In this document: positions 1-8,618 of the stretch, piece after piece | Position numbering within the stretch: position 1 is the first letter of the stretch | Layout of the letters: each line of letters starts with the position of its first letter | From: JAOZHU01 sp964632845 | GTDB taxonomy: Archaea > Thermoproteota > Bathyarchaeia > Bathyarchaeales > Bathycorpusculaceae | NCBI GenBank assembly: GCA_964632845.1 | Contig: CAZWDU010000008.1 | Span: 1-64,000, forward strand | DNA: 64,000 bases | Direction: 5' to 3' | Translations under genes and position numbers: made by a program | Notes under the pieces: model-generated | Told to the model about the DNA's origin: nothing | What the model saw: the letters and a program-made list of their open reading frames with translations, nothing else | Database searches by the model: none

Positions 1-1513
1 CAGAAAGGTCTATTGGGAATTCTTCGCCGTTTTTTCTACGAACTGGAAGGCTGAGGGTTGTTCCACGAAATTGCGCGGCAGTCTCGAACGGTTCTTTAAT
101 GAACTTTAAAAAGAGTTCACGATATCCCAGTGGAGCTAATACATCTAGTGCATCTATCGCATTAATCTTTGTCATATCTTCGTCGGTGTAACCAAACATT
201 TTTTCAGTAGCAGGATTCCAGTAAACAACCTTGCCTGTATCATCCACCAGAATGATGGCGTCTAATGCAGAGGTGCTTATTGCGCGGAATTTTTCTTCAC
301 TTTCACGTAAGGCTTCTTCAAGTAGCTTGCGTTCGGTGATGTCAGCGAACACAGTGGCAAATTTTCCTTTGGTTGGAGAGAAAACAGAGATGCTGAGATG
401 TTTCTTTAAGGGTGGGAAATAGGTTTCGAATGTGGTGGGTTCTCCAGATTCCGCCACTTTTGCATAAGTCTCTAGGTAAGGCGGTTCATTTGTCCCGTAA
501 AGTTTTGAGGCTTTCCTTCCGATGGCGCCTTCTCTCGTTATTCCAGTAATCAGTTCGTATGCAGAATTAGCGTCCAATATAACATAGTCGATGGCCTTGC
601 CTAACTTGTCGTATATTAACTCGTGAAGTGCAACGCCTTCATCCATTGTGGAAAACAAGGAACGATATTTCTCTTCGCTTGCAATTAGTTTTTCTTCAAG
701 TTGTTTGCGCTCAGTTATGTCTTTTGTTATAGACACAAAACCTACTGTATTCCCAGCAGCGTTTTTAATGACGTTCCCAGAGGCTTCCGCGGGGAACTCT
801 TTGCCGTCTTTAGTCACAAAGGTAAGCTCAGCATTCTTCACTGAACCAGTTTTAAGGATTTCTGCCATCAACAGTGCTCCGCTCTTGCGTTCTTTTGGTG
901 AAATCAGTTCGAAGGCATTTTTGCCAATCAACTCGTCTTTTGATGCAAATCCATGCAGAGTTGCCGTAGCTTCGTTGCATTCGACGATATTTCCATTCAA
1001 ATCAAGAACTGTGATGGCGTCAGGAGATGAATCAAAAACTCTTTCAAGTTTATCCTTGCTTTCGCTGATCTCTCTAACTTTCTCATCTACAAGCGCTTCC
1101 AGTTTCTCAGCATATTCCTTAAGTTGCCTTTCACTGCGCTTTCTCCGAGTAACGCTACGGAACATAACAAGAACCGCAGTTTGCCCCTCATAGCAAATCT
1201 TATGTGCGCGTACTTCAAGATGGATAGTTTCACCGTTTTTAGCAACAACTTTAATTGTATATGGGTTAACACGTAGACCCATTAACCTCTTTTCGATGTT
1301 TTTCCGAAGAACTGCCCTGATTTTTTCACTGAAAAACCCAAAATTCTTAACATTCTTTCCAACTACTTTTTTTGCACTTAGCCCTGTGACTTCTTCAAAA
1401 CCCTTGTTTACGTTTAAGAGAGTTCCCATGCTATCGATGATGACAACAGGGTCAGCTATAAGGTCCAAAAGAACCCTGAATTTTTCTTCACTCTTGCAAC
1501 TTTTCGTGCTCAT
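1..1513 (-). CDS. multi-PAS sensor protein, C-terminus outside window
   Basis: An open frame runs on the minus strand from ATG at 1513 to the window edge (504 codons, no stop). Four PAS-type units are visible, each opening with a linker such as SEEKFR or SEEKYR and closing with a DITERK-type motif. The last has the typical VYWNPATEKMFGY core. PAS domains sense small ligands, redox state or light and pass the signal on. No kinase or other output domain lies inside the window, so the output is unknown. The start overlaps the end of the upstream small gene by 26 bp, suggesting translational coupling. The protein is predicted soluble, with no TM segment in the visible part. Confidence 0.85.
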   Translation of the reverse strand, partial: MSTKSCKSEEKFRVLLDLIADPVVIIDSMGTLLNVNKGFEEVTGLSAKKVVGKNVKNFGFFSEKIRAVLRKNIEKRLMGLRVNPYTIKVVAKNGETIHLEVRAHKICYEGQTAVLVMFRSVTRRKRSERQLKEYAEKLEALVDEKVREISESKDKLERVFDSSPDAITVLDLNGNIVECNEATATLHGFASKDELIGKNAFELISPKERKSGALLMAEILKTGSVKNAELTFVTKDGKEFPAEASGNVIKNAAGNTVGFVSITKDITERKQLEEKLIASEEKYRSLFSTMDEGVALHELIYDKLGKAIDYVILDANSAYELITGITREGAIGRKASKLYGTNEPPYLETYAKVAESGEPTTFETYFPPLKKHLSISVFSPTKGKFATVFADITERKLLEEALRESEEKFRAISTSALDAIILVDDTGKVVYWNPATEKMFGYTDEDMTKINAIDALDVLAPLGYRELFLKFIKEPFETAAQFRGTTLSLPVRRKNGEEFPIDLS

Positions 1514-1985
1514 TAATGAAAATCCCCATTTCCGATTCGCCTTTATACGCGTTTTCATAATTCTGGCGAACCAGTTTTACGTACTCTTGAAACGTCATTT
1601 CTGGAATAATCCATTTGCACAAAGGCCATTCATACTCAGGCCACTTGCAGGCGACTCCAATCTTCTCATGAATCTTTTTCATGCACAGAATCTCAAGCGT
1701 TTTAGCGCCTAAACCAAAGATTTTTTCAAGTGCGTCTGAGAAGTCGTTAATTCTTTGGGGGATTTCCAATCGTTTAATCTTAAATGTTTTTTCAAGATGA
1801 AAGTATATTGAGACAGCTACGTTTTCACCTAAAGAGGATAATGCTTCGTCGATTGCCGAGAGCAAAATTTCGTTAAAACCTGATTTTGGTTTACTTCGTT
1901 TGCGCAAATTTACTGACTCCACGTTTCTGGTGATCGCTTCTTTGAAAAGCGCATTTTCCTGCCTTTTGGGTTTTATTCGTCGCAT
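1488..1985 (-). CDS. small helical protein, possible archaeal sensor-output domain
   Basis: This 165-aa protein starts at ATG 1985 (MRRIKPKR); an in-frame ATG 63 bp upstream would add an unlikely extension. The middle (FNEILLSAIDEALSSLGENV, then a YFHLEKTFKIK segment and ALEKIFGLGAKTLEIL) resembles a short all-helical domain found as a stand-alone protein or as an output module in thaumarchaeal and bathyarchaeal signalling proteins; this rests on recalled family resemblance only. The C-terminal 70 residues contain three Trp and several Cys. The gene overlaps the multi-PAS sensor downstream, so it may be that sensor's partner. Confidence 0.6.
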   Translation of the reverse strand: MRRIKPKRQENALFKEAITRNVESVNLRKRSKPKSGFNEILLSAIDEALSSLGENVAVSIYFHLEKTFKIKRLEIPQRINDFSDALEKIFGLGAKTLEILCMKKIHEKIGVACKWPEYEWPLCKWIIPEMTFQEYVKLVRQNYENAYKGESEMGIFINEHEKLQE

Positions 1986-2216
1986 AACGCATCGTAATAT
2001 ATAACAGTTTGCTCGCACTCCGACCAACCACGTCAGTAATACCTGCAATAACAGTGCATCCTAAAAATTTGCATACTAGCTAATAAGAAACCATATTAAA
2101 ATTTAAAGGTTTTCCGAAACCCAACGTGCCGTCTGGCTTCTAGTGCGGCATCAAGGTTAAGCGAATTCTCCGCTAGGCAGCTTTCACCAACGAATGAACG
2201 CATCAACTGCTGTTTG

Positions 2217-2459
2217 TCACTGCGCAGGCGGTGGAGGAGGTAAAGGCGCTTCTTCTGTTTTCTGAAGTTGCCTAATCGCGAAGGCAAATATGACTGCGGA
2301 GAAGCCGAATCCAAGCGTAAGCATGCCCATGCCGTAAAATGCCAACAACAACATTGCTGACCCAACTGAAAAGGCTAATACCATGAACACTAAGCCGATA
2401 ACGAGAATAGCAATGCCAACCAGCAAAGTCCGAGTCCAAACTATCTTCCGAGCAGGCAT
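2217..2459 (-). CDS. small two-TM membrane protein with proline tail
   Basis: An 80-aa protein with a short basic N-terminus, two hydrophobic segments (about residues 11-33 and 36-62) and a charged tail ending in a PLPPPPPAQ run. The positive-inside rule puts both ends in the cytoplasm. The family is not recognised. It stands alone between the sensor genes and the kinase gene. A polyproline tail on a tiny membrane protein suggests a protein-docking role, but that is inference. Confidence 0.5.
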   Translation of the reverse strand: MPARKIVWTRTLLVGIAILVIGLVFMVLAFSVGSAMLLLAFYGMGMLTLGFGFSAVIFAFAIRQLQKTEEAPLPPPPPAQ

Positions 2460-2538
2460 AAACTTTCACTTGATGGAAGCATAATCAACTATACAGCTTA
2501 TTAGATTATCTCATCCGTGGCATCAACGATACAGTAGG

Positions 2539-3309
2539 CTACGGGTTTTCCGCGAAGCAAATTTGCAGTAGCTGCTCGAAGTTTCCACGTGTTCTATCGC
2601 ACTTGTAAAGTCTCAGCGCGTTAACAAGTTCTCCGCGGTTTTTTTCGCCGAGGGTTTCAGCTGCCATGCGAGCTACAGCGCTGTTGCCTGCAAACAGGTA
2701 TTGGCACATGGCTGTGACGTTTGCTGTTTTTCGGTTGACGCTGGCGGTTTCAAAATCAACAATAAATGGCTTCTGCTCCGTGTTAACGATTACGTGTTTC
2801 GGTGCTTTACTTAGTTCGCCGTGGTCCAAGCCAGTCGCGTCTAGCCGCCAACACTGCTCCAAAACCTCACGCAAAACAAGGTGCACATGCGTTTTTGGTT
2901 TGTGCGTCTTAAGCCAGTTGGGCAGTAAATCGCCGTCGATGAACTGCATCAGAAGAAAGTTCGTACTTGCGCTGATGAATTTTGGTCCCACGTTTACCAA
3001 GTTGGCTTTCGTCAGCATCGCTGCTTCATACTGCAGTCCATGTCTGTCGGCATCTACTCGCCGTATTTTCAGTGCTGCTCTTTGCTTGTTTAGGTGGGCT
3101 ATTACAGCTACGCCTACGAAGCCTTTGCCTAAGACTGGCACGTTGAAGACACTTGCTTTTCCAGTGAATTCTATGGCTTTTACGCCGTGTTTTTGCAGTT
3201 CTTTGAGGCGAGTTTGCAGTTCAGCTTCGTTTGCTCGTGGATAGCAGAGAACCGATGCGTAGGGTTCTTTTCTGAGGTTTTCAATTGATATTACGGCAAG
3301 GTCGTTCAC
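2539..3309 (-). CDS. Rio/COG2112-like predicted Ser/Thr protein kinase
   Basis: GTG at 3309 is the preferred start (VNDLAVISIENLRKEPY), with a GGAAG motif upstream; an in-frame ATG at 3519 would overlap the EF-2 promoter and start. The 256-aa protein has a reduced protein-kinase fold: Lys in AALKIRR (ATP binding), Glu in QYEAAM, a catalytic-loop-like LDHGELSKAPKHVIVN and a metal-binding-type IVDFETAS. These match the small archaeal kinases of the Rio/COG2112 type. Substrate unknown. Divergent from EF-2, about 105 bp apart. Confidence 0.8.
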   Translation of the reverse strand: MNDLAVISIENLRKEPYASVLCYPRANEAELQTRLKELQKHGVKAIEFTGKASVFNVPVLGKGFVGVAVIAHLNKQRAALKIRRVDADRHGLQYEAAMLTKANLVNVGPKFISASTNFLLMQFIDGDLLPNWLKTHKPKTHVHLVLREVLEQCWRLDATGLDHGELSKAPKHVIVNTEQKPFIVDFETASVNRKTANVTAMCQYLFAGNSAVARMAAETLGEKNRGELVNALRLYKCDRTRGNFEQLLQICFAENP

Positions 3310-3355
3310 GATGCTTGTTCTTCCTTTTTCAACCAACAGAGTAAAATGCAGGCGG

Positions 3356-3364
3356 ATTATAAAT
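3356..3364 (+). promoter_or_regulatory. TATA-like element for EF-2
   Basis: The sequence ATTATAAAT fits an archaeal TATA box and lies about 52 bp before the EF-2 ATG. It is nearly symmetric and could also serve the divergent kinase gene. Confidence 0.45.
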
Positions 3365-3415
3365 TTAATAGGGACTTTTCGTTCACTAAAAACGTGTATT
3401 GCAGTTGGTTGAGAA

Positions 3416-5581
3416 ATGCCGAGGTTCAGACAAACTGATGAAATTCTAAGGTTGATGGACAAGAAAAAGCAAATTAGGAATTTAGGCGTGATCGCGCACA
3501 TCGACCATGGAAAAACCACTTTGACTGATTCATTGCTGGCTGGCGCAGGCTTGCTGTCCTCGAAAGTGGCGGGTTCCGCTAGAGTTCTGGATTATCTGGA
3601 GGAAGAGCAGAAACGCGGCATAACGATAAAAACCGCCAATATATCCCTGCTGTACCAAAAGGCAACTGATTCTTTTGTAATTAACCTCGTGGATACACCT
3701 GGGCACGTGGACTTCACGGGCAAAGTTGCTAGGGCGTTGCGTGCTATAGACGGCGCAATCGTGGTTGTTGACGCGGTAGAGGAGATAATGGCGCAAACCG
3801 AAATTGTAACTCGCCAAGCGCTTGAAGAAAGAGTACGTCCAGTGCTTTTCATAAACAAGGTAGACCGCTTAATCACCGAGCTGAAATATAACGCTGAACA
3901 GATCCAGAAAAAGTTCACGCGTATAATAGACAGTTTCAACGACCTAATCGAAGTTTACGGCGAATCGCCTCTCAAAGATGAATGGAAAGTGGATGCTGCC
4001 GCCGACAGCGTTGCGTTTGGTTCTGCATTGCACAGATGGGGCTTCACTTTGAGCAAAGCTAAGCAGAAAAACGTGAAATTCAGCAACATCATAACAGCAT
4101 ACGGAAATGGCAACTACGAAGAACTGCAGAAAAGTCTTCCGCTTTATGACGCGTTGCTAGGCATGGTTGTTCAGCATGTTCCAAGCCCGTTGGAAGCCCA
4201 AAAATACCGTGTGGAAAAAATCTGGAAAGGTGACGTATCCTCAGAAGTGGGGCAAGCCATGATAAACTGCGATGCCGCTGGCGCAGCGGTCATGTGCATA
4301 ACAAACGTGCAGGCAGAGGCGGATGCAGGTTTAATTGTAACTGGTCGCTTGTTCTCCGGCACATTGAAAACTGGCTGCAAAGTTTATCTTGTTAACGCTG
4401 GTGCGGAAGGTGGGGTGCAGCAGGTTTCTATTTTTATGGGTGCTTTTAGGGTGCCTGTGAGTCGGGTGGTGGCGGGTAATGTTGCGGCTTTAAGTGGATT
4501 AGAACAGGTGAAGGCAGGTGAAACCATAGTTGATGTGGCACATAAAGATGGGATTGTGCCTTTTGAGCGTGTAAAGTATGTTTCAGAGCCGGTGTTGACG
4601 GTGACGGTTGAGCCTAGGGACCCTAGGGATTTGCAGTTTCTGCTTGAAGCGTTGGTGGATTTGCAGGTGGAAGACCCGAATGTCGCTGTTGAAGTTAACA
4701 GAGAAACAGGTGAATACTTGTTGAGTGGCATGGGCGAGTTGCATCTTGAAATCGCCGTGAAACTTCTAAGCGAACGTGCACGCGGAGCGGCAATTGCTGT
4801 TTCTCAGCCGAGGGTTGTTTACAGCGAAAGCGTCACGCAAAAAAGCGTGGTTGCCGCAGCTAAAAGTCCTAATAAGCAGAACAGGTTTGTGGTGCAGGTG
4901 GAGCCGTTAACGGAATCGTTCATCAAGCTGATTGAGCAAGATGCAGAAGCGCGGAAAATGGGGAGTGTGCTTGCGGTTGATGGGCAACGTGAAAATGTGC
5001 TGGTGGACTGCACAGGAAAAGCCAGCCAAACTCGCGGCACAGCAGCTTCGGTCATTTCGGGTTTTGAGTACGCGTGCAAAGCTGGTCCATTGTGCGGCGA
5101 ACCATTAAGGCGCGTGAAAGTCAATTTGGTGGAGCTTCAGCTTAGTGAGAATGCGGATTATTGTGGTCCTGTGGAAATTATGCGTGGTGTGGGCAAAGCT
5201 GTTTTCGGTGCGGTTTTAACTGCTGAGCCTGTGCTGCTTGAGCCTGTTTATAGAACAGTGGTTTCGGTTCCCACGGAATTAGCTAAGGAATGCTCGCGAA
5301 TTTTAAGTAGCAGACGCGGGAAACTTGCGGGTTTCGAGCAGAAAGGCGCTTTGGCGGTGATTACGGGTTACGTTCCAGTCGCGGATACTTTCGGTTTGTC
5401 TGAAGAGTTGCGGTCGGCAACTTCTGGTCGTGCTTTTTGGCAGCACGTGCTGGACTGCTGGCGGAAAGTGCCTGAGAAGTTGGCTTCGAAAGTTATTGCG
5501 GAAACGCGGAAAAGGAAAGGCTTGCCGCTGGAGGTTCCTAAGCCTGAAAGGTTTTTGGAGGACAATGGCTGTGAAGCTTGA
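3416..5581 (+). CDS. fusA: translation elongation factor EF-2 (aEF-2), diphthamide site absent
   Basis: A 721-aa GTPase of the aEF-2/EF-G family, which drives tRNA-mRNA translocation on the ribosome. G1 AHIDHGKTT (about residues 26-34), the effector region RGITIK, DTPGH, NKVD and the LSGMGELHLEI motif are intact, and the length is normal for archaea. The start MPRFRQTDEI matches the usual archaeal N-terminus. In domain IV the canonical HRGPAQ tip is replaced: the residues read NADYCGPVEI, with Tyr582 (codon 5159-5161) where the diphthamide His should be and Cys where Arg follows. It is therefore either the EF-2 of a lineage without diphthamide or an EF-2 paralogue. Divergent from the kinase; its 3' end overlaps the glycosylase gene. 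Confidence 0.95.
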   Translation: MPRFRQTDEILRLMDKKKQIRNLGVIAHIDHGKTTLTDSLLAGAGLLSSKVAGSARVLDYLEEEQKRGITIKTANISLLYQKATDSFVINLVDTPGHVDFTGKVARALRAIDGAIVVVDAVEEIMAQTEIVTRQALEERVRPVLFINKVDRLITELKYNAEQIQKKFTRIIDSFNDLIEVYGESPLKDEWKVDAAADSVAFGSALHRWGFTLSKAKQKNVKFSNIITAYGNGNYEELQKSLPLYDALLGMVVQHVPSPLEAQKYRVEKIWKGDVSSEVGQAMINCDAAGAAVMCITNVQAEADAGLIVTGRLFSGTLKTGCKVYLVNAGAEGGVQQVSIFMGAFRVPVSRVVAGNVAALSGLEQVKAGETIVDVAHKDGIVPFERVKYVSEPVLTVTVEPRDPRDLQFLLEALVDLQVEDPNVAVEVNRETGEYLLSGMGELHLEIAVKLLSERARGAAIAVSQPRVVYSESVTQKSVVAAAKSPNKQNRFVVQVEPLTESFIKLIEQDAEARKMGSVLAVDGQRENVLVDCTGKASQTRGTAASVISGFEYACKAGPLCGEPLRRVKVNLVELQLSENADYCGPVEIMRGVGKAVFGAVLTAEPVLLEPVYRTVVSVPTELAKECSRILSSRRGKLAGFEQKGALAVITGYVPVADTFGLSEELRSATSGRAFWQHVLDCWRKVPEKLASKVIAETRKRKGLPLEVPKPERFLEDNGCEA

Positions 5582-6434
5582 TTCTGCACCGTTTAATTTG
5601 GACGCTACGCTTTGTTGCGGGCAAGTTTTCAGGTGGCACAAGAAAGATAGTTGGTGGTATGGTGCTACTGCGGACAAAGTGTTTAAGATACGACAGGCAA
5701 ACGCGGAGCTGGAATTTGCAAATGTAGACGCAAAGTTTGTTGCACATTATTTTGGCTTGGAAGATGACTTGCGACTAATCCGTGAACAAGTAGGCAGAGA
5801 CGAACATGTCAAAAAAGCGTTTCAAGCGTTTTGGGGTTTGCGTATAGTCAGGCAAGACCCATGGGAATGTCTTGTCTCGTACATTTGTGCTACTTACAAG
5901 AGCATCGCGGCGATACGGCAGATGCTGGTTAGGCTGTCTAAACGGTTCGGAGAGCGCATAGTGCTTGATGGCTGTGACTTTTACACGTTTCCCACGCCAG
6001 AAAAACTGGCAAAAACAACCGTAGACAGCTTGGCAACGTGCGGGTTAGGTTACAGAGCTAAATACGTCCTCGAAACCTCCAAGCGGGTTTACGAAGAGAA
6101 TTTTGATTTGGAGAGTTTACGCGGAATGCCCTATCAGCAGGCAAAGAAAGTGCTGAAGAGTTTCCCAGGTGTAGGCTCGAAGGTCGCTGACTGCGTGCTG
6201 CTTTTCTCTTTAGGGAAGCTGGACGCGTTTCCTGTGGATGTTTGGGTGAAACGCGCTGTGCTGAATCATTACGCTGACCAATTCCAACCAGAATTCACCC
6301 AGAAAATATCATGCGGTGGCTCGTTCAGCAACGCGGAGTATGAGCGACTAAACGCGTTTGGAAGAAGTTACTTTGGCGAGTACGCGGGATACGCGCAGGA
6401 ATACCTTTACCATTACGAGCGGACGCAAGGCTGA
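5565..6434 (+). CDS. ogg: OGG1-type 8-oxoguanine DNA glycosylase/AP lyase
   Basis: A 289-aa enzyme that excises 8-oxoguanine from DNA. ATG 5565 (MAVKLDSAPF) overlaps the EF-2 stop by 17 bp and fits the OGG1 N-terminus (LDATLCCGQVFRW). The helix-hairpin-helix FPGVGSKVADC carries the catalytic Lys206 (codon 6180-6182) and the FPVDVWVKR motif carries Asp225; the 19-residue spacing equals that in human OGG1. It is co-transcribed with EF-2, a pairing with no obvious functional logic. Confidence 0.9.
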   Translation: MAVKLDSAPFNLDATLCCGQVFRWHKKDSWWYGATADKVFKIRQANAELEFANVDAKFVAHYFGLEDDLRLIREQVGRDEHVKKAFQAFWGLRIVRQDPWECLVSYICATYKSIAAIRQMLVRLSKRFGERIVLDGCDFYTFPTPEKLAKTTVDSLATCGLGYRAKYVLETSKRVYEENFDLESLRGMPYQQAKKVLKSFPGVGSKVADCVLLFSLGKLDAFPVDVWVKRAVLNHYADQFQPEFTQKISCGGSFSNAEYERLNAFGRSYFGEYAGYAQEYLYHYERTQG

Positions 6435-6639
6435 ATGTTCGCTGCTGAGGTGCTCTGAGCGTCTACCCCCTCCCCTTTAAATAGTCAGGTGTTAGCTGCT
6501 TGGAAAAGACTGGCATTCTTTTTTGGGGGGTAACTGAAGTGTTTGTGGAAGGAAGCTGGGTGAACCAGGAGATTTTAACTTAAGTAATGTGTTAATCGCT
6601 AAGTCTTCACGCGTGGCGTATTCCAGTGTGTATCTCAGG
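6435..6639. other. intergenic segment left of the integrated element, with a promoter-like site
   Basis: No credible ORF. A C-rich stretch followed by TTTAAATA (6476-6483) looks like a BRE plus TATA box for rightward transcription, and a T-rich run follows near 6519-6526. A second TATA-like stretch (TTTTAACTTAAG) lies near 6575. Before the element inserted, tRNA-Pro would have started at the position now numbered 6640, so this DNA probably holds the original tRNA promoter. Confidence 0.4.
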
Positions 6640-6745
6640 GGGGTCGTCGTCTAGCTTGGTTTAGGATACACGCCTTAGGGCAAAGTAAAGTTTTAGTGTT
6701 TTGTTGTTTGCTGTTGATAGTGTTTTTCTTGGCTTGTTTTTTCAT
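6635..6745 (-). pseudogene. integrase N-terminal fragment int(N)
   Basis: ATG at 6745, with an AGAGGGA motif about 10 nt upstream, opens a 36-codon frame (MKKQAKKNTINSKQQNTK...) that enters the att core and stops at TGA 6637-6635 just outside it. Within the core its frame is the same as the integrase frame in the right-hand copy (offset 5617 bp, codon phase preserved). Joining 6745-6640 to 12256-11298 gives a continuous 354-aa integrase. The short fragment is probably not functional while the element is integrated. Confidence 0.7.
6640..6675 (+). repeat. attL core: detached 5' half of tRNA-Pro
   Basis: Identical over 36 nt to tRNA-Pro 12257-12292, from the first acceptor base to U33 next to the anticodon. 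Identity stops on both sides (left G versus T; right TAGGG versus GGGGC). No 3' half follows, so this is not a tRNA gene. Confidence 0.9.
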
Positions 6746-6921
6746 TCTGGTGTGTCCCTCTGGGTTTAGGTTAGAGTAGTCTGCTAGTTATAAGTCTTGT
6801 TGCTAACGTGTTCTACGGTTCTATATCTTTTGTCGGTGTCTGATTCTGGTTGAAATTTAAATCGTGTTTTTAGACAGCGTATATAGTGAGTAAAATTTGG
6901 TGGTCTGCGCAAGTCCCCATT

Positions 6922-8073
6922 TCATAACAACGGCGTTATTATGAGGTAAAGTGTTGATTTGGTTGCTAAGTCTGCGGGGCTGTTTATAACGCTTAGTAAA
7001 TATGTTACGACAAGCGTTAAAACTGAACCAATTACGGCACCTGTAAGAGCTGATAGTAGCGTGGAAGTATTAGTGATATACGTTTCCAGCTCGCTACGTG
7101 CATGTTCAATAATTCGCATTGTAGAGTTCATGTCAATAAGTTCACGCGGATTGTTGTATTCTTCTCTTTCTAGAATTTTAGCTATAAATTCATTAAGCCT
7201 AGGATTATGTTTCTTTTGTTCATTGAGATGTCTATTGCCAGCATCAAGTTCCTGCAGATAGCAGCTGTATTGAGAGAGCCCTTCTAGAATCTCTACAATC
7301 CTTTTTTTCAATTTTGAAGTTATACTTCTCCTTTTTCTGACTTCTCTCCAATTTGTTTGAAGAAATTTTTTGAGGTCATTAAGGATAAGAGACTCGGATT
7401 TGTGAGTGTCCGCAACCAATTTCTCAATTTTGTTTGCGGTACCACAACAATGGTAGAATTCGTTCATGTGGATTATTAAATCGAGGTAAACTCCTTTGGA
7501 TAGTCTTTCAAAAGTGATGTTGGAATCTACTCCAATGTAAAGGTCTTTGTTGCTTTTCCAAATCTTGGCCTCTTTATTAAAAATGACTATGGCTTCATGT
7601 GTCAAACATGGAGGTATCTCTATAAATTTGCTTACAGTGGACAAGACTTCTTTTACTCTGTCTCTCACATCATAGACACCTGATGGTTCAACATCAGCAG
7701 GACACAAGGCAACCACCGTCAGAATTCGTCCGTCAAATATGATTTTAAAATCCTGTGGTAATTCTTCCGTTAAACCTGATAGTCGATAAGGCTCCTTTTG
7801 CAATGAAACGGGGATATGGATATCTGCAATTATAGGGTCAAAAAAAACCCATTTTGGGGGAGACACAAAAAGGTCTGAAACGTTAGTGAAAACTTTGCTC
7901 TCATTAAATGCGTCGATTACTTTTTTTCTTAGTGGTTCGTACTTTTGTCCAAGTTCTGAAATGAGTACTACTTCTTCTGTATTACTCTCAGCGTCATCGC
8001 TATCATCTGATTCAGATTCTGAAAGAATATCTAAGCAACCGAGAAAAAACTTCCAACTCTTTCCAGATTCCAT
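6922..8073 (-). CDS. element cargo: 383-aa protein with C-terminal membrane anchor
   Basis: Not recognised. Residues 15-35 are very acidic (SESESDDSDD...). The middle is a soluble alpha/beta region with hydrophobic strands. Residues about 220-320 are helical and charged (KRRSITSKLKKRIVEILEG), and the last 50 residues hold one or two hydrophobic segments (TLLSALTGAVIGSVLTLVV and YLIITPLL). The bulk is predicted cytoplasmic and anchored at its C-terminus. It is the largest gene of the element and lies next to int(N), pointing left. Such a protein could act in superinfection exclusion, host interaction or virion structure; nothing in the sequence decides between these. Confidence 0.65.
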   Translation of the reverse strand: MESGKSWKFFLGCLDILSESESDDSDDAESNTEEVVLISELGQKYEPLRKKVIDAFNESKVFTNVSDLFVSPPKWVFFDPIIADIHIPVSLQKEPYRLSGLTEELPQDFKIIFDGRILTVVALCPADVEPSGVYDVRDRVKEVLSTVSKFIEIPPCLTHEAIVIFNKEAKIWKSNKDLYIGVDSNITFERLSKGVYLDLIIHMNEFYHCCGTANKIEKLVADTHKSESLILNDLKKFLQTNWREVRKRRSITSKLKKRIVEILEGLSQYSCYLQELDAGNRHLNEQKKHNPRLNEFIAKILEREEYNNPRELIDMNSTMRIIEHARSELETYITNTSTLLSALTGAVIGSVLTLVVTYLLSVINSPADLATKSTLYLIITPLL

Positions 8074-8618
8074 TTACAGAACGACCATTCATGCTAATTT
8101 TGATATCTTATTAAAGTGCTTGAAAGTTTTAAGCGTTTGGCTCTTTGGGTTCTGTTGTGGTATCTGTTTGTTGTGTTCATACAAACGCTTTCATGTGGTT
8201 TTGTATCAAGTTTTTTGCTGTTTGGAAGTGGAGTTTTCTTTTTGCGGTTCTTTATACGTTGTTGTTTCTTTGCGGTTGTAAGAAACTTGTTTGTGTAGTT
8301 TAAAATGGTTGTTTAACTTTTAGTGCATCAGCGTTTGTTTGGATTTGGAATTATAATTTGTTTGTTGTTTTGCTTTTCTGGTTCTCAAATAGCGTTTAGA
8401 TGCGTTCCATTGTTAGTTTACTCTTGCTTACTGCAAGGGGTGTCCTTACTTATGCGGAGGCTTCAGAGAACATACAGAGGCGCTGCGGCTGACTGCAAGA
8501 CTGCACATAATGGCATTGTCACGGAGACTTAAGGGAGTCGCCTTAAGCCGTGCAGTCTTCCCCACAGGGTGCAGCAGCTAACAGAGACCAAATTGAATTC
8601 GTTTAAAGAAGAAGTGCT
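8074..8618. other. non-coding stretch inside the element
   Basis: About 545 bp between two leftward genes. The left part (8110-8400) is T-rich on the plus strand; its short frames are low-complexity hydrophobic and unlikely to be genes. The right part holds a nested inverted-repeat structure (8482-8575, listed separately). Confidence 0.6.
8482..8575. repeat. nested inverted repeats, candidate replication origin
   Basis: Three arms nest around one centre: GCTGC (8482-8486) with GCAGC (8571-8575), AAGACTGCA (8497-8505) with TGCAGTCTT (8551-8559), and CTTAAGG (8528-8534) with CCTTAAG (8541-8547) around a 6-nt loop. GACTGCA is also directly repeated at 8491 and 8499. Extended stem-loops with iterons near a Rep gene are typical of rolling-circle origins. 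A structured RNA is the alternative. Confidence 0.5.

Noticed and set aside
3310..3519. Longer kinase start at ATG 3519
   Set aside because: It would overlap the EF-2 start and TATA box, and the extra residues do not fit the kinase family; GTG 3309 has an RBS.
6640..6675. Split tRNA gene (separately encoded 5' half)
   Set aside because: An intact tRNA-Pro with the same 5' half exists at 12257-12335, no matching 3' half or leader helix is present, and the copy forms an att pair with an integrase gene.
8116..8532. Two rightward small hydrophobic ORFs (8116-8298, 8323-8532)
   Set aside because: Low-complexity F/V/L sequence from a T-rich stretch, no RBS, and the second runs into the hairpin region.
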